DNA of 64,000 nucleotides from Amycolatopsis sp. 2-15 (GCF_030285625.1 NZ_CP127294.1:1126001-1190000); one strand, 5' to 3'. Positions 1 to 7,880 are shown, counted from the first letter of the stretch. Made by a program: numbers and translations. Notes: a model not told the origin generated them from the letters alone.

Positions 1-346
1 TGACGATCAACGTCATGTGCGTGTACGGCCCGCCCCGGTCGGGCTGCACCCGCGAGACCGTCCGCTGCACGTCGTACCCGAGCCACTCCGCGACGGCCGC
101 GAAGAGGCCGGCCTGCTCGTAGCAGTAGCCGCCCCTTTGCCGCGTGATCAGCTTCTCGCCGACCACGTCCAGCCCGATCCCCCGATGCCGCCCGAGCACG
201 ACGTCCACGTTCTCGAACGGAATCGTCTCGACGTGCGCCCGCGTCAACTCCCGCAGCCCCTCGGCTGACGGTGGTCGACGCGGGCGCCCGACCCGCTCGA
301 GATACGCGTCGACGTCCACCGCGTCGGTGTTCCACTCCCCGGTCAT
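1..346 (-). CDS. nat: Arylamine N-acetyltransferase, 3' end outside the window
   Basis: Transfers an acetyl group from acetyl-CoA to arylamines, hydrazines or aryl intermediates in the cytoplasm. The 115 visible residues carry the NAT signature RGGYCYEQ, with the catalytic cysteine at about residue 75, preceded by the family motif IPFENVDVVLG at about residues 42-52. The start is ATG at 344-346 after a short upstream region with no strong ribosome site; a GTG two codons upstream is possible. Full-length family members are about 270-280 residues, so only the N-terminal part is seen and the catalytic His and Asp lie off the window. Confidence 0.85.
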   Translation of the reverse strand, partial: MTGEWNTDAVDVDAYLERVGRPRRPPSAEGLRELTRAHVETIPFENVDVVLGRHRGIGLDVVGEKLITRQRGGYCYEQAGLFAAVAEWLGYDVQRTVSRVQPDRGGPYTHMTLIV

Positions 347-380
347 GGTCACCACTCTGCAACCTCGACCGTGGTGCAGG

Positions 381-725
381 TCAAGCTTCGTGCACCACCG
401 GCCGCACCTCGACCGCCGTGTGCTTCGCGTCCGGGATCTGCGCGGCGAGCTCGATCGCCCGGGTCTTCGTGGGCACGTCGACGACGTAGTAGCCGCAGAA
501 GAAGGTGTCACTGCCGTTGAGGAGGCCGGTCTCGTGCTGGGCCTTGCCGTCGCGGACCCGCACGGTGGTGCTCTCCCCCGGCTCGGCCAGCGCCTTGGTC
601 TCGACGATCTCGGCGGCGTTGTTCTTCATGAACGCGTCGTGGCCGTCGTAGACGTCCTGCTTGGCGTCGTCGGGGAGGGTGTCCCAGAGGGCGGGGGTCA
701 TGTGGAGGGTGAGGAGGTACTTCAT
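381..725 (-). CDS. YCII/DGPF-domain protein
   Basis: A 114-residue protein beginning MKYLLTLHM, typical of the small ferredoxin-like YCII (DGPF) family; these often sit next to ECF sigma factors but their biochemical role is poorly known. The open frame runs further upstream, but the ATG at 723-725 is chosen because GGAG lies just before it and the family starts with MKYLL or MKYML. Conserved-looking features are the central ETKALAEPGEST region and the FFCGYYVVDV strand. It lies between the NAT gene and a methyltransferase, all on the same strand, with gaps of 34 and 90 bp, so an operon is possible but not shown. Confidence 0.85.
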   Translation of the reverse strand: MKYLLTLHMTPALWDTLPDDAKQDVYDGHDAFMKNNAAEIVETKALAEPGESTTVRVRDGKAQHETGLLNGSDTFFCGYYVVDVPTKTRAIELAAQIPDAKHTAVEVRPVVHEA

Positions 726-815
726 GGTGGCTCCTTCGGTGTTGGTTTCACCGGATGGTCGGAGCCGGGGTGGTGGTCCGGACATGGCTTCGTGAAGTTT
801 TTTCCGCGTTCAGGC

Positions 816-1376
816 TCAGCTGACCACCACGTACCGCTCGTCCTCTATCTCCGCACCCCACAGCGCCGGATCGTCCAGTTTCTTGACGTGCGCCTCCCGA
901 CGGTGACCTCGCACCAGCGCCTCGCATTCCGCCGCGGTCAGCCCGGCCCCGGTGGACCACCGGCCCTCGATCAGCACAAGCCGTCCGCCTGGCCTCAGCA
1001 GCCCGACCCACCGCGCGACCGCGGCGGCGGGATCGGGCATCGCCCACAGCACGTGCCGCCTGAGGACCACGTCGTACGCCCCCGCCGGCGGATCAGCCAC
1101 GTCGCCATGGCGGAACTCGACCCGGACCTCAGCCGCCGCGGCCTTGTCCTCGGCGAGCGCCAGCATCCGGCGCGACAGATCCACCCCGCACACCTCGTAA
1201 CCCGCCTCGGCCAGCAGAACGGCCAGACTGCCCGTGCCACAACCGAGATCGACCACGGACGCCGGTGTCTCCGGCATCAACGACAGCAGGAGCTCCCGCC
1301 ACGCCACCCGCACAACCGGATCGCGCAACCACGCACAGCAGACAAATCTCGCGCACAGGTCACTCCGGGTGATCAC
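816..1376 (-). CDS. Class I SAM-dependent methyltransferase
   Basis: Rossmann-type methyltransferase of unknown substrate. The SAM-binding motif VVDLGCGTGSLAVLL is near the N-terminus, followed by the acidic strand GVDLSRRMLALAE, the motif FRHGDV and the post-motif LRPGGRLVLIEG. The start is uncertain: GTG at 1374-1376 leaves a 52-bp divergent promoter gap to the lipoprotein gene, while ATGs at 1430 or 1451 would overlap that gene. No good ribosome site precedes any candidate. Length from the GTG is 186 residues, short but sufficient for the fold. Confidence 0.75.
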   Translation of the reverse strand: MITRSDLCARFVCCAWLRDPVVRVAWRELLLSLMPETPASVVDLGCGTGSLAVLLAEAGYEVCGVDLSRRMLALAEDKAAAAEVRVEFRHGDVADPPAGAYDVVLRRHVLWAMPDPAAAVARWVGLLRPGGRLVLIEGRWSTGAGLTAAECEALVRGHRREAHVKKLDDPALWGAEIEDERYVVVS

Positions 1377-1428
1377 GAGTGGATCACCGAGAGCGGGAAT
1401 TCCGGGAAAGTCCGGCAGGATTCGGTGC

Positions 1429-2028
1429 ATGAGTTTGTCTCGAAGATTCATCGCCGCCGCCTTCGTGGTGGCGGCTGCCGCGGGGTGTTCGAACGGTGGG
1501 AGCGGAGCGGTGGTGGCGGCCGCCTCCAGCGGGAATCCGGCGCCCACCACGAGCGCCAGCCCTCCCCCGGCGCCGTTCGTGCCCGCGGTGTCGCCGGCCA
1601 AGGTGACTGCGGCGTGTCCGTTTCTGGACCCGGCGGAGATCGCGAAGGCGTTCGGCGACCCGAACATTTACGACAGCAGCGAACAAATCCCGTCGATCCA
1701 GGGCGGGCTCACCGTCTACACCTGCAAGTACCACCGCGCCGACGACCCCGGTTCCCTGATGGGAGCCCTCGAGGTCGCCGACACGCCGACAATGGTTGCG
1801 CAGAAGACAATGCTGCAAGTCGCCGAACAGGAATGCGCTGACAAGGCGCAGCCGCTCGGTGAAGGCGCGATCTACTGCCTCAGCAAGGGCAACGGCACCG
1901 ACATCGCGGTCATCGAGCCGAGCCACGGCGTGACCCGGATCGCCCACCTCTCCTTGGCCGTCACCCGCAACGACGGGTTGCGCGCCGGCTACACCACGCT
2001 GGCGAAAACCCTCGCCGACCGGTTGTGA
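1429..2028 (+). CDS. Secreted lipoprotein, DUF3558-like
   Basis: A 199-residue exported lipoprotein: positively charged start, hydrophobic stretch and a lipobox ending AAAAGC, then a Ser/Pro/Ala-rich linker and a globular domain starting at TAACPFLDPAEIAKAFG. Two cysteines in CPF and the pair in YTCKY/QECADK and IYCLS suggest disulfides outside the cell. This layout is like the DUF3558 lipoproteins common in Pseudonocardiaceae; the family name is inferred. ATG at 1429 has AGGA 8 nt upstream. Divergent from the methyltransferase and followed by a strong hairpin. Confidence 0.75.
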   Translation: MSLSRRFIAAAFVVAAAAGCSNGGSGAVVAAASSGNPAPTTSASPPPAPFVPAVSPAKVTAACPFLDPAEIAKAFGDPNIYDSSEQIPSIQGGLTVYTCKYHRADDPGSLMGALEVADTPTMVAQKTMLQVAEQECADKAQPLGEGAIYCLSKGNGTDIAVIEPSHGVTRIAHLSLAVTRNDGLRAGYTTLAKTLADRL

Positions 2029-2083
2029 TCACCACAACGCCGGGGGCCGAACCGAAACGCAGCGAGTAGCACGATCATCGGGA

Positions 2084-2113
2084 CGGCTCGTCCCGTGAGG
2101 ACGGGACGAGCCG
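2084..2113 (+). terminator. Hairpin after the lipoprotein gene
   Basis: Perfect 13-bp arms CGGCTCGTCCCGT / ACGGGACGAGCCG with a GAGG loop, 55 bp after the lipoprotein stop. There is no T-run after it, as is usual for actinobacterial terminators of this sort. Confidence 0.6.
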
Positions 2114-2208
2114 CTTCCACCGCGACGTCCGCGCAACCCCCACGCTTCGTTCGCGATCGTCGCCCCGCGTTGGTGCCATGCGCACCAAGTTCGGTCCGGA
2201 AAACAAGA

Positions 2209-2238
2209 AAGCCGCCTTGACCTGAGTCAAGACGGCTT
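2209..2238 (-). terminator. Terminator of the tRNA cluster
   Basis: Hairpin AAGCCG-CTTGAC with loop CTGA and GTCAAG-CGGCTT; on the minus strand it is followed by TTTCTTGTTTT. It starts 10 bp after the 3' end of tRNA-Phe, so it ends the Glu-Asp-Phe transcript. Confidence 0.8.
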
Positions 2239-2248
2239 CTTCGAGCGG

Positions 2249-2322
2249 TGGCCAGGGCCGGGGTCGAACCGGCGACCTTCCGCTTTTCAGGCGGACGCTC
2301 GTACCAACTGAGCTACCTGGCC
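2249..2322 (-). tRNA. tRNA-Phe (GAA)
   Basis: 74-nt cloverleaf with acceptor stem GGCCAGG/CCTGGCC, D arm TAGCTCAGTTGGTA, anticodon loop CTGAAAA (anticodon GAA) and T loop GGTTCGACCC. The third and last tRNA in the cluster; the CCA end is not encoded. Confidence 0.95.
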
Positions 2323-2353
2323 GGGAACGCCGGCTAGGAGCCGAACGATCTTG

Positions 2354-2427
2354 CGACCCTGACGGGACTCGAACCCGCGACCTTCGCCGTGACAGGGCGA
2401 CGCGCTAACCAACTGCGCCACAGGGCC
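2354..2427 (-). tRNA. tRNA-Asp (GTC)
   Basis: 74-nt cloverleaf with acceptor GGCCCTG/CAGGGTC (one G-T pair), anticodon loop CTGTCAC (anticodon GTC) and T loop GGTTCGAGTCC; discriminator base G as expected for tRNA-Asp. Second gene in the Glu-Asp-Phe cluster. Confidence 0.95.
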
Positions 2428-2449
2428 TTACTGGTACTACAGTACTGCG

Positions 2450-2522
2450 TACTCCCAACGGGATTCGAACCCGCGTTGCCGCCTTGAAAGGGCGGAGTCC
2501 TAGGCCACTGAACGATGGGAGC
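2450..2522 (-). tRNA. tRNA-Glu (TTC)
   Basis: 73-nt cloverleaf with acceptor GCTCCCA/TGGGAGT, anticodon loop CTTTCAA (anticodon TTC) and T loop GGTTCGAATCC. First gene of the cluster as transcribed; its promoter should lie between 2523 and about 2600 but no clear -35/-10 pair was recognised. Confidence 0.95.
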
Positions 2523-2856
2523 CCAGCCGGTTTCGGCGAACCGACCGACCGCGCTCTCAGGTTCCCCCGGGAGCGATTACAAGCATAGGGCACGCCCCCA
2601 CCGCTTTACACCGGGGGGTGACTAACTCTCCGGCAAGCTCATGACCTGCGACAACAGTGATCCTAGGCGCTGACTGGCCGATCGAGCTGGACGTCGGCCC
2701 CAGCGGGCGTCGATCAAGTCCGGCGATCAGCCCGGCCCCGAGACACCGGAGACACCGAAGACCCGCCGCCCCCGGAACCGTCAACAAGTCACACGACAGC
2801 CCACACCGAGCCGCCGAGCCGCGCCAGACAAGCCGAACCCCGAACGACGACAGCAC
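2523..2856. other. Intergenic stretch, no gene recognised
   Basis: Open frames here on both strands (for example 2557-2856 minus) give Arg/Ala-rich translations with no domain or ribosome site. It should hold the tRNA cluster promoter. Nothing else is seen. Confidence 0.5.
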
Positions 2857-3111
2857 TCAGCGCTGAACCGGCGCCTGTCCGCCCTCGTCGAGATCGAGGC
2901 CGAGCATCTCCAACAACTGGGCGCAGTCCTCGACCCCCAGTGCGCCGTTGGCGACGGCAAGGCGGGCGCGCCGCACTTGGTCGTCGGAGACGCGTTGGCC
3001 GTCGGTGGCCCCGCGTTGTGTCGGCACGCCGCCGCCGGTCAGTGACGTGCTTCCGCCATCGGCACCTTCGTACCGAAGGAGGAACTGTCGAACTTCCACA
3101 GACCCGCTCAT
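2857..3111 (-). CDS. Small hypothetical protein
   Basis: 84-residue protein starting MSGSVEVRQFLLRYEG, with a Gly/Thr-rich middle and an acidic C-terminal half containing LEMLGLDLDEGG. Not recognised as a named family. The longer frame reaches 3240, but ATG at 3109-3111 is preceded at ideal distance by GGAGG, so this start is chosen. No signal peptide or membrane segment. It stands alone between the tRNA cluster and a divergent intergenic region with an inverted repeat at 3234-3253. Confidence 0.65.
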   Translation of the reverse strand: MSGSVEVRQFLLRYEGADGGSTSLTGGGVPTQRGATDGQRVSDDQVRRARLAVANGALGVEDCAQLLEMLGLDLDEGGQAPVQR

Positions 3112-3233
3112 GGCCCCTCCGCCCGGTTCTGAACAACTGGCCGCGAGGCTAACCAGAGGAATGCGCCACAGGCAGCCCCCCGGAGAGTGAACCTGGGAAC
3201 ACTCTCCGCACAACTCTGCGCAATCGCCGGACG

Positions 3234-3253
3234 CATTCACAAGATCGTGAATG
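3234..3253. promoter_or_regulatory. Inverted repeat, possible operator
   Basis: CATTCAC-AAGATC-GTGAATG: perfect 7-bp arms with a 6-bp spacer, 120 bp upstream of the small hypothetical gene. The size fits a dimeric regulator site; the regulator is unknown. Confidence 0.45.
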
Positions 3254-3362
3254 TGAACCGGAGTGTGGATTTCTCACCGGTTCCACTCGCCCAAGCCCGG
3301 AACTCGTGCAACAATCGATGGTGCTGACACACCCCCGGTCAGCGCCTGTGGAGATCCCCTCC

Positions 3363-3395
3363 GACCCCCGCGTTCCTCCCCCTGGCGCGGGGGTC
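3363..3395. terminator. Strong hairpin, orientation unclear
   Basis: Perfect 10-bp arms GACCCCCGCG / CGCGGGGGTC with a 13-nt loop, followed on the plus strand by TCTCCATTT. It could end a transcript entering from either side. Confidence 0.5.
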
Positions 3396-3597
3396 TCTCC
3401 ATTTCCGCACTTTTGTGTGCCGACCTGCTGAAACCCGCCTTGCGCAACGCGTGAACAGCACGCCCACAGACGGTCATTGAACGGCGTTTATCCGCTGGGC
3501 TGATCAGGTGATCGAATAGGCTCAATGAGCGACCGAATTGCTTGTGTCGTGTCTCACAGTCGTTTGTTTGCCGAGACCCAACCGTTATCGTGTCCGG

Positions 3598-4017
3598 GTG
3601 CCTCTTCCCTCACTCGGCCGCCTCGGCAGCCGTACGAACCTCAAGGCCGTCTCGTCCGGACGGCACCGCAACGCCGCCAAGCCGGCGGGCGAAGAAGTCG
3701 TCGAGGACAAGGAGCTCACCAGCTACCTCGCGGCTCTCGCTCCGGACTCCGATCCCGAAAGCACCGGGACCGGCAAGCGCTTCGGCGAAGCGCAGGTCTA
3801 CCAGCTGCGCATGAACCTCATCGCGAGCCAGCAGCTCAAGGAGATCGCCAACGAGCGCGACATCTCCCCGCAGGCGCTGGCGATGGAGTGGATCATGGAA
3901 CGCCTCTCCTGGGAGGGCCAGGCCGCGTCGGCCCAGGAGCGCCGGCACTCCGACGCCATGACCGACGAGTTCAGCATCCCCCAGGGTTCCTTCGACGAAC
4001 CGCTTCTTCCCCGCTGA
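3598..4017 (+). CDS. Conserved hypothetical protein
   Basis: 139-residue soluble protein. The first 30 residues are basic; the C-terminal half (about residues 60-110) is predicted helical with KRFGEAQVYQLRMNL and ALAMEWIMERLSWEG, which looks like a small helical DNA- or protein-binding fold, but no family is recognised. GTG at 3598 is chosen because the part upstream translates without sense; there is no Shine-Dalgarno, and a TTATCG box about 8 nt upstream with TTTGTT at -35 distance suggests a leaderless transcript (inference). A strong terminator follows 24 bp after the stop. Confidence 0.75.
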   Translation: MPLPSLGRLGSRTNLKAVSSGRHRNAAKPAGEEVVEDKELTSYLAALAPDSDPESTGTGKRFGEAQVYQLRMNLIASQQLKEIANERDISPQALAMEWIMERLSWEGQAASAQERRHSDAMTDEFSIPQGSFDEPLLPR

Positions 4018-4040
4018 CCGCAGCGCAACGAACGCAACGA

Positions 4041-4075
4041 AACGCCCCCGGTGCACCAGCGCCGGGGGCGTTTTC
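4041..4075 (+). terminator. Rho-independent terminator
   Basis: Arms ACGCCCCCGG and CCGGGGGCGT followed by TTTTCG on the plus strand, just after the conserved hypothetical gene. Confidence 0.85.
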
Positions 4076-4148
4076 GTGACCGGAAGTCACGCTGCGTCAG
4101 TGAAACCACGCTGTGTCAACAAAACGGTGTCACACAACAACAAAAAGA

Positions 4149-4178
4149 AACTCCCGGCGAGTGACTCGCCGGGAGTTC
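4149..4178 (-). terminator. Terminator of the cold-shock gene
   Basis: Arms AACTCCCGGCGAG / CTCGCCGGGAGTT; on the minus strand it is followed by TCTTTTTG. It lies 36 bp after the cold-shock stop. Confidence 0.85.
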
Positions 4179-4213
4179 CTTACTCAGGCCTGAGAAAACG
4201 CGTTGGGCCTGTC

Positions 4214-4417
4214 TCAGATCGGGCGGACCTTCTGGGCCTGCGGGCCCTTCTGGCCCTGGCCAACCTCGAACTCCACTCGCTGGTTCTCCTCGAGGGTGCG
4301 GAAGCCGCGCCCGTCGATCTCCGAGTAGTGCACGAACACGTCACCCTCACCGCCGTCCTGAGCGATGAAGCCGAAGCCCTTCTCCGCGTTGAACCACTTC
4401 ACAGTGCCTTGCGCCAC
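4214..4417 (-). CDS. cspA: Cold-shock protein, CspA family
   Basis: 67-residue single-domain OB-fold protein that binds single-stranded RNA/DNA. RNP1 motif KGFGFIAQD (about residues 13-21) and RNP2 motif DVFVHYSEI (26-34) are intact, with the conserved WFN at 8-10. GTG at 4415-4417 is the start, with GAGGAG 9 nt upstream. A 16-bp inverted repeat (4450-4465) lies in the leader. A second, close paralogue lies at 30127-30330. Confidence 0.97.
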   Translation of the reverse strand: MAQGTVKWFNAEKGFGFIAQDGGEGDVFVHYSEIDGRGFRTLEENQRVEFEVGQGQKGPQAQKVRPI

Positions 4418-4449
4418 CGCTGTACTCCTCGTAACAGATCCGCTTCGAA

Positions 4450-4465
4450 TGCCACCGAAGTGGCA
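4450..4465 (-). promoter_or_regulatory. Inverted repeat in the csp leader
   Basis: TGCCAC-CGAA-GTGGCA, perfect 6-bp arms, 33-48 nt upstream of the cold-shock start; may be a leader hairpin or an operator. Confidence 0.4.
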
Positions 4466-4785
4466 CTCCGGCCGTCCCGGGCGGTTCCAACGAGTCGAGC
4501 GAAGAGCTGTCGGGCCCCACGGCTCGCGTCAGAAGTTCCGCGAGTGTGAAGCCACGAACACGCAAAACGACGGCCTGCTCAGCAGCCTACCGGGATCTGG
4601 CCAAATCTGAAGCCCGTGATCTCGCGGATCGGTTCACAGACTCGCACGTCACCGGAACGTCGTATCGCCGCCTACGCAGCGCGGTCGGCGGTGCCGGTTA
4701 CGCTGATCGCGCACGGCCGCGCCAGACATCACCGTGCACGTCCTGGAGTCGCCTGGGCCCCGTACGTGAGCGTCGCGAGGGTTGG

Positions 4786-4801
4786 TGTGACATTGGTCAC
4801 A
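4786..4801 (+). promoter_or_regulatory. CRP/GlxR-like operator
   Basis: TGTGA-CATTGG-TCACA is an exact match to the TGTGA-N6-TCACA consensus bound by CRP-type regulators, including actinobacterial Crp/GlxR. It lies 76 bp upstream of the L,D-transpeptidase start, so it could control this cell-wall gene. Confidence 0.65.
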
Positions 4802-4876
4802 GCCCAATCGATCAACGTTCGGGCTCTTCGGGACGTCTGGGTGGTTGGGGATGTCCAGGGGAGATTGGGGATCGGT

Positions 4877-6076
4877 GTGACTATCCGAAACTTCGCACGC
4901 CGGAGAGCGGCCGTCGCGGTTCTGGGGGTTGTCGCCGCGCTCACGCTCGGTGCGTGCAGCAGCGATCCGACCACCGTGAGCGCCAGCGGCACCACGGGCG
5001 GGGGCCCGACGAAGGCCGCGCCGGTCGCCAAGCCGGCCAGCATCAGCCTCGCGCCGGCGGCGAACGCCAAGGACGTGGCGCCGGGTGATCCGGTGAAGGT
5101 CACTGTCGCGGACGGCACGCTCGACTCCGTCACGCTGACAAACCCGGACGGCAAGCAGGTGCAGGGCCAGCCGTCGGCGGACAAGAAGAGCTGGTCCACG
5201 ACCGAGGACCTCGGCTACAGCAAGACGTACACGTGGTCCGGTCAGGCGACGGGCAGCGATGGCAAGCCCGTGCAGATCAGCGGCGCCTTCACCACCGTGA
5301 AGCCGCGCCGGCAGATGGCGGGCAGCCTGAACGTCGGCGACGGCCAGACATACGGCATCGCGATGCCGATCGCGCTCACGTTCCCGAGCGCCGTGAAGGA
5401 CAAGGCGTCCGTGGAGAAGGCGCTGTCGGTGGAGACCACGCCGAAGACCGAGGGCTCGTGGGCCTGGCTCAACGGCGACACCTCCGTGCACTGGCGGCCG
5501 AAGGAGTACTTCGCGCCGGGCACCGAGGTGAAGGTCAACGCGAACATCTACGGCGTCTCCATGGGCGGCGGCACGTTCGGGCGCCAGGACATCTCCGCGA
5601 GCTTCAAGATCGGGCGCTCGCAGATCGTCAAGGGAAACACCACGCAGCACCGCATGCAGGTCATCCGCGACGGCAAGCAGGTGATGGACTTCCCGGTCAG
5701 CTACGGCCTCGACTCCGACCCGGGCCGCGTCACCCACAGCGGCGTGCATGTGGTGATGTCGAAGCACGCGACGTACTCGATGAACAACCCGCGCTACCAC
5801 TACAGCGACGTGAACGTGCCGTGGGCCGTCCGCATCTCCAACAACGGCGAGTTCATCCACGGCCTCGCGGGCTCCATCTGGGCGCAGGGCAAGAAGAACA
5901 TCTCGCACGGCTGCCTCAACCTGTCCCCGGCGAACGCGAAGATCTACTACGACAGCGTCCTGCCGGGCGACCCGGTGGAGATCACGGGCAGCACCCAGAC
6001 GCTCACGTCGAAGGACGGCGACTACAGCGACTGGACTTACGACTGGGCTTCGTGGAGCAAGCTGTCCGCGGTGTGA
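4877..6076 (+). CDS. L,D-transpeptidase lipoprotein
   Basis: Exported peptidoglycan cross-linking enzyme making 3-3 links. A signal peptide ends in the lipobox LGAC (cysteine at about residue 26), then an Ala/Pro/Gly linker, an Ig-like domain pair (about residues 50-270) and the YkuD catalytic domain with the signature HGLAGS...SHGCLNLSP; the catalytic Cys is in SHGC and the His in FIHG. This matches LdtMt2-type enzymes of about 400 residues. GTG at 4877 is chosen because it directly begins the basic signal-peptide end, with GGGGA upstream; the open frame extends to 4616 without sense. Followed by a terminator. Confidence 0.95.
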   Translation: MTIRNFARRRAAVAVLGVVAALTLGACSSDPTTVSASGTTGGGPTKAAPVAKPASISLAPAANAKDVAPGDPVKVTVADGTLDSVTLTNPDGKQVQGQPSADKKSWSTTEDLGYSKTYTWSGQATGSDGKPVQISGAFTTVKPRRQMAGSLNVGDGQTYGIAMPIALTFPSAVKDKASVEKALSVETTPKTEGSWAWLNGDTSVHWRPKEYFAPGTEVKVNANIYGVSMGGGTFGRQDISASFKIGRSQIVKGNTTQHRMQVIRDGKQVMDFPVSYGLDSDPGRVTHSGVHVVMSKHATYSMNNPRYHYSDVNVPWAVRISNNGEFIHGLAGSIWAQGKKNISHGCLNLSPANAKIYYDSVLPGDPVEITGSTQTLTSKDGDYSDWTYDWASWSKLSAV

Positions 6077-6093
6077 GTTCGGGTTGTGGGGTG

Positions 6094-6125
6094 AACGGCC
6101 GGGGGTTGGTGCCTCCGGCCGTTTG
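6094..6125 (+). terminator. Terminator after the L,D-transpeptidase gene
   Basis: Imperfect hairpin AACGGCCGG ... CCGGCCGTT followed by TGTCGTT, 17 bp after the stop. Confidence 0.65.
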
Positions 6126-6146
6126 TCGTTGGTGGGGGTTGTTCGG

Positions 6147-6170
6147 GGATGCGCAAGCGTTTGCGCATCC
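6147..6170. repeat. Perfect inverted repeat
   Basis: GGATGCGCAA-GCGT-TTGCGCATCC: perfect 10-bp arms with a 4-nt loop, at the left edge of the non-coding repeat field. Could be an operator or a hairpin element. Confidence 0.55.
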
Positions 6171-6429
6171 GGCCGGGTGGCGTTTTGGGCCCGGTTCGCG
6201 ACTCGGCGCCGATACGCGGCTGCGAGGCGGGGCGGGGTTGGACCTTGCGGCTACGGCGCACAGGGGCCTGCGGGTGGCCCACGATCGAGGCCCTTGGTCG
6301 CTCAGCCGCCTGCCCACCGCGCCCAACGTCACACGGCTGCCGCTCACGGCAGGGTTCGCGGCCGGGCCGCTGGTTCCAAGCCGTGCCGTGGCGACTCGCA
6401 TCGCCGGCTCACGGCCTGCTGTGCAGGCC

Positions 6430-6590
6430 GAGGCTCACCGCCGCGGCAGGCGCCGGCCCGCGACGCCTCCCCCGAGACTCGCGGTCAAGTCACGCAGGTC
6501 GCGCACCAGGCCGAGCCCCACGGCAGAGGCTCACCGCCAAGCCGAGCGCCAACACGCGACGCCTCTCCGAAACTCTCGGACAGGTCGCGT
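6430..6590. repeat. Two diverged direct repeats, 96-bp period
   Basis: GAGGCTCACCGCC starts at 6430 and again at 6526; both are followed after 16 bp by CGCGACGCCTC and a diverged CGAGACTCGCGGTCAAGTC-like tail. The units are about 63 bp long and clearly related. Confidence 0.6.
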
Positions 6591-6731
6591 GGGCTGCGCT
6601 CCGGCCGAGCCTCGCGACCCGGCCGGACGCGCCGCTGCGCCCCGGCGCGGGTCGCGGTTGGGCTCGCAGTCGATCACGCTGCCGACGGGACAGCGGGCGC
6701 CAGAGGGCTGTGGGAGTCCGGCTCGGTCGCC

Positions 6732-6890
6732 GAACGCCCGCGGGGTGCGACGTGCCGGCGGAGTGGTCGTGGGCGAGCCCCGAACGCCGGCGCGGGGTGT
6801 CGGCGGATGTGGGTGGGCCTGAACGCCAGCGCGGCTCGCGGGGTGTCTGCGGAGTCGCCGTGAGCCGGGTCTGAACGCCGGGGCGGGGTG
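6732..6890. repeat. Four degenerate GAACGCC units
   Basis: GAACGCC followed by a GCG-rich block and GGGGTG begins at 6732, 6782, 6821 and 6873 (spacings 50, 39 and 52). Much less regular than the array at 8.7 kb. Confidence 0.5.
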
Positions 6891-6996
6891 CGGGCAGAAC
6901 TTGGCGAACTCGATGCAACCCGGTGCGGCGCCGGCGGCATGACTAGGGGCAGAAGAGGCGCCGCCGACCGGGGTGCTCGTGAGTTGAGGAGCTGTT

Positions 6997-7326
6997 TTGC
7001 GTATTCGTTTCGCGTTGAGTGTCGGTGCGTTGCTGCTGGCCGGGGGTGCCGTGACGGGTGGGGCGGTGGCGTTCGCGCAGCCGGCGCCGCCGACGGCGCA
7101 GCCGACCGCGCCCGTCCAGGCGCCGCCGACGGAGGCGACGCGGCCGACGTTGCCGACGCAGCGGCCGACCGAGGTGGCGCCGCCGACCGCGGTGCCGACG
7201 CGTATGCCGGCGCAGGCTCCGGGCGTGAAGGCGCCGGGCGTGAAGGCGCCGGGCGGCGTGCGCGTGCCCACGGCGATCCCCGCGGGGCCGACCGGCGACC
7301 TGAACCTGCCGGACATCTGGGGCTGA
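6997..7326 (+). CDS. Secreted Pro/Thr/Ala-rich protein
   Basis: 109-residue protein with a signal peptide (MRIRFALSVGALLLAGGAV, cleavage likely after AFA at about residue 27) and a low-complexity Pro/Ala/Thr body containing the tandem repeat APGVKAPGVKAPGG. No folded domain is visible. TTG at 6997 is chosen because GAGGAG lies 5 nt upstream. It ends 8 bp before the sigma factor and is probably co-transcribed with it. Confidence 0.65.
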   Translation: MRIRFALSVGALLLAGGAVTGGAVAFAQPAPPTAQPTAPVQAPPTEATRPTLPTQRPTEVAPPTAVPTRMPAQAPGVKAPGVKAPGGVRVPTAIPAGPTGDLNLPDIWG

Positions 7327-7334
7327 TCGCGCAG

Positions 7335-7880
7335 GTGATCTCCCGCTCCCGTCCGGTGTCCGGGCCGAACTCGCCGTGGGACGGCGAGTTCGCCCGGTAC
7401 TTCGGCGAGCGCGCGTACAGCCTGCGGGCCACGGCGTACCTGTTGTGCGGCGACTGGCACCGCGCCGAGGACCTCACGCAGGCGGCGCTGCTGAAGCTGT
7501 ACCTCGCGTGGCCGCGCCTGTCGCGGCACGACAGCCTGGACGCGTACGCGCGCAAGATCGTGCTGCGCACGTTCCTCGCCGAGAACCGCCGCAGCCGCTG
7601 GAAGCGGGAGCGCCTGACCGACGCCCCACCCGACGTCCCCACCACGGACGCCGAAACCGAACACGACATGCTGGTGCGCCAGGCCCTCGCGGTGCTGGCG
7701 CCCCGTCAACGCGCCGTGCTGGTGCTGCGCTACTTCGAGGACCTGTCCGTCGACGAGACGGCCGCCGCCCTCGGCTGCAGCACCGGCACGGTGAAGAGCC
7801 AGGCTGCCCGCGGCTTGGCCACTTTGCGCAACCGGCTGGGGCCGCACTTCGCGGCTGTGGCTGTTCCTGGAGGGAGGTGA
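7335..7880 (+). CDS. SigE-family ECF RNA polymerase sigma factor
   Basis: 181-residue sigma-70 family regulator with only regions 2 and 4. Region 2 (about residues 10-75) includes EFARYFGERAYSLRATAYLLCGD-like sequence and HRAEDLTQAALLKLY; region 4 (about 115-165) includes VLAPRQRAVLVLRYFEDLS and an HTH with ALGCSTGTVKSQAARGL. GTG at 7335 is chosen to give the usual family length. Its last four bases (GTGA) overlap the next start, so it is translationally coupled to the membrane protein that probably acts as its partner. Confidence 0.9.
   Translation: MISRSRPVSGPNSPWDGEFARYFGERAYSLRATAYLLCGDWHRAEDLTQAALLKLYLAWPRLSRHDSLDAYARKIVLRTFLAENRRSRWKRERLTDAPPDVPTTDAETEHDMLVRQALAVLAPRQRAVLVLRYFEDLSVDETAAALGCSTGTVKSQAARGLATLRNRLGPHFAAVAVPGGR

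Larger units (their letters stand above)
3112..3597. other. Intergenic region with two inverted repeats
   Basis: Divergent region between the small hypothetical gene and the next plus-strand gene. It holds the two inverted repeats listed separately (3234-3253 and 3363-3395). Short frames here look like noise. Confidence 0.5.
6171..6996. other. Non-coding, repeat-rich field
   Basis: About 830 bp with several long overlapping open frames on both strands whose translations are Arg/Pro/Ala-rich and match no family, so they look like high-GC artefacts. Degenerate direct repeats (listed separately) fill much of it. Confidence 0.55.

Noticed and set aside
6084..6874. Two overlapping plus-strand frames of about 250 residues
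   Set aside because: Translations are Arg/Pro/Ala-rich, have no ribosome site and match nothing; the DNA is repeat-rich.
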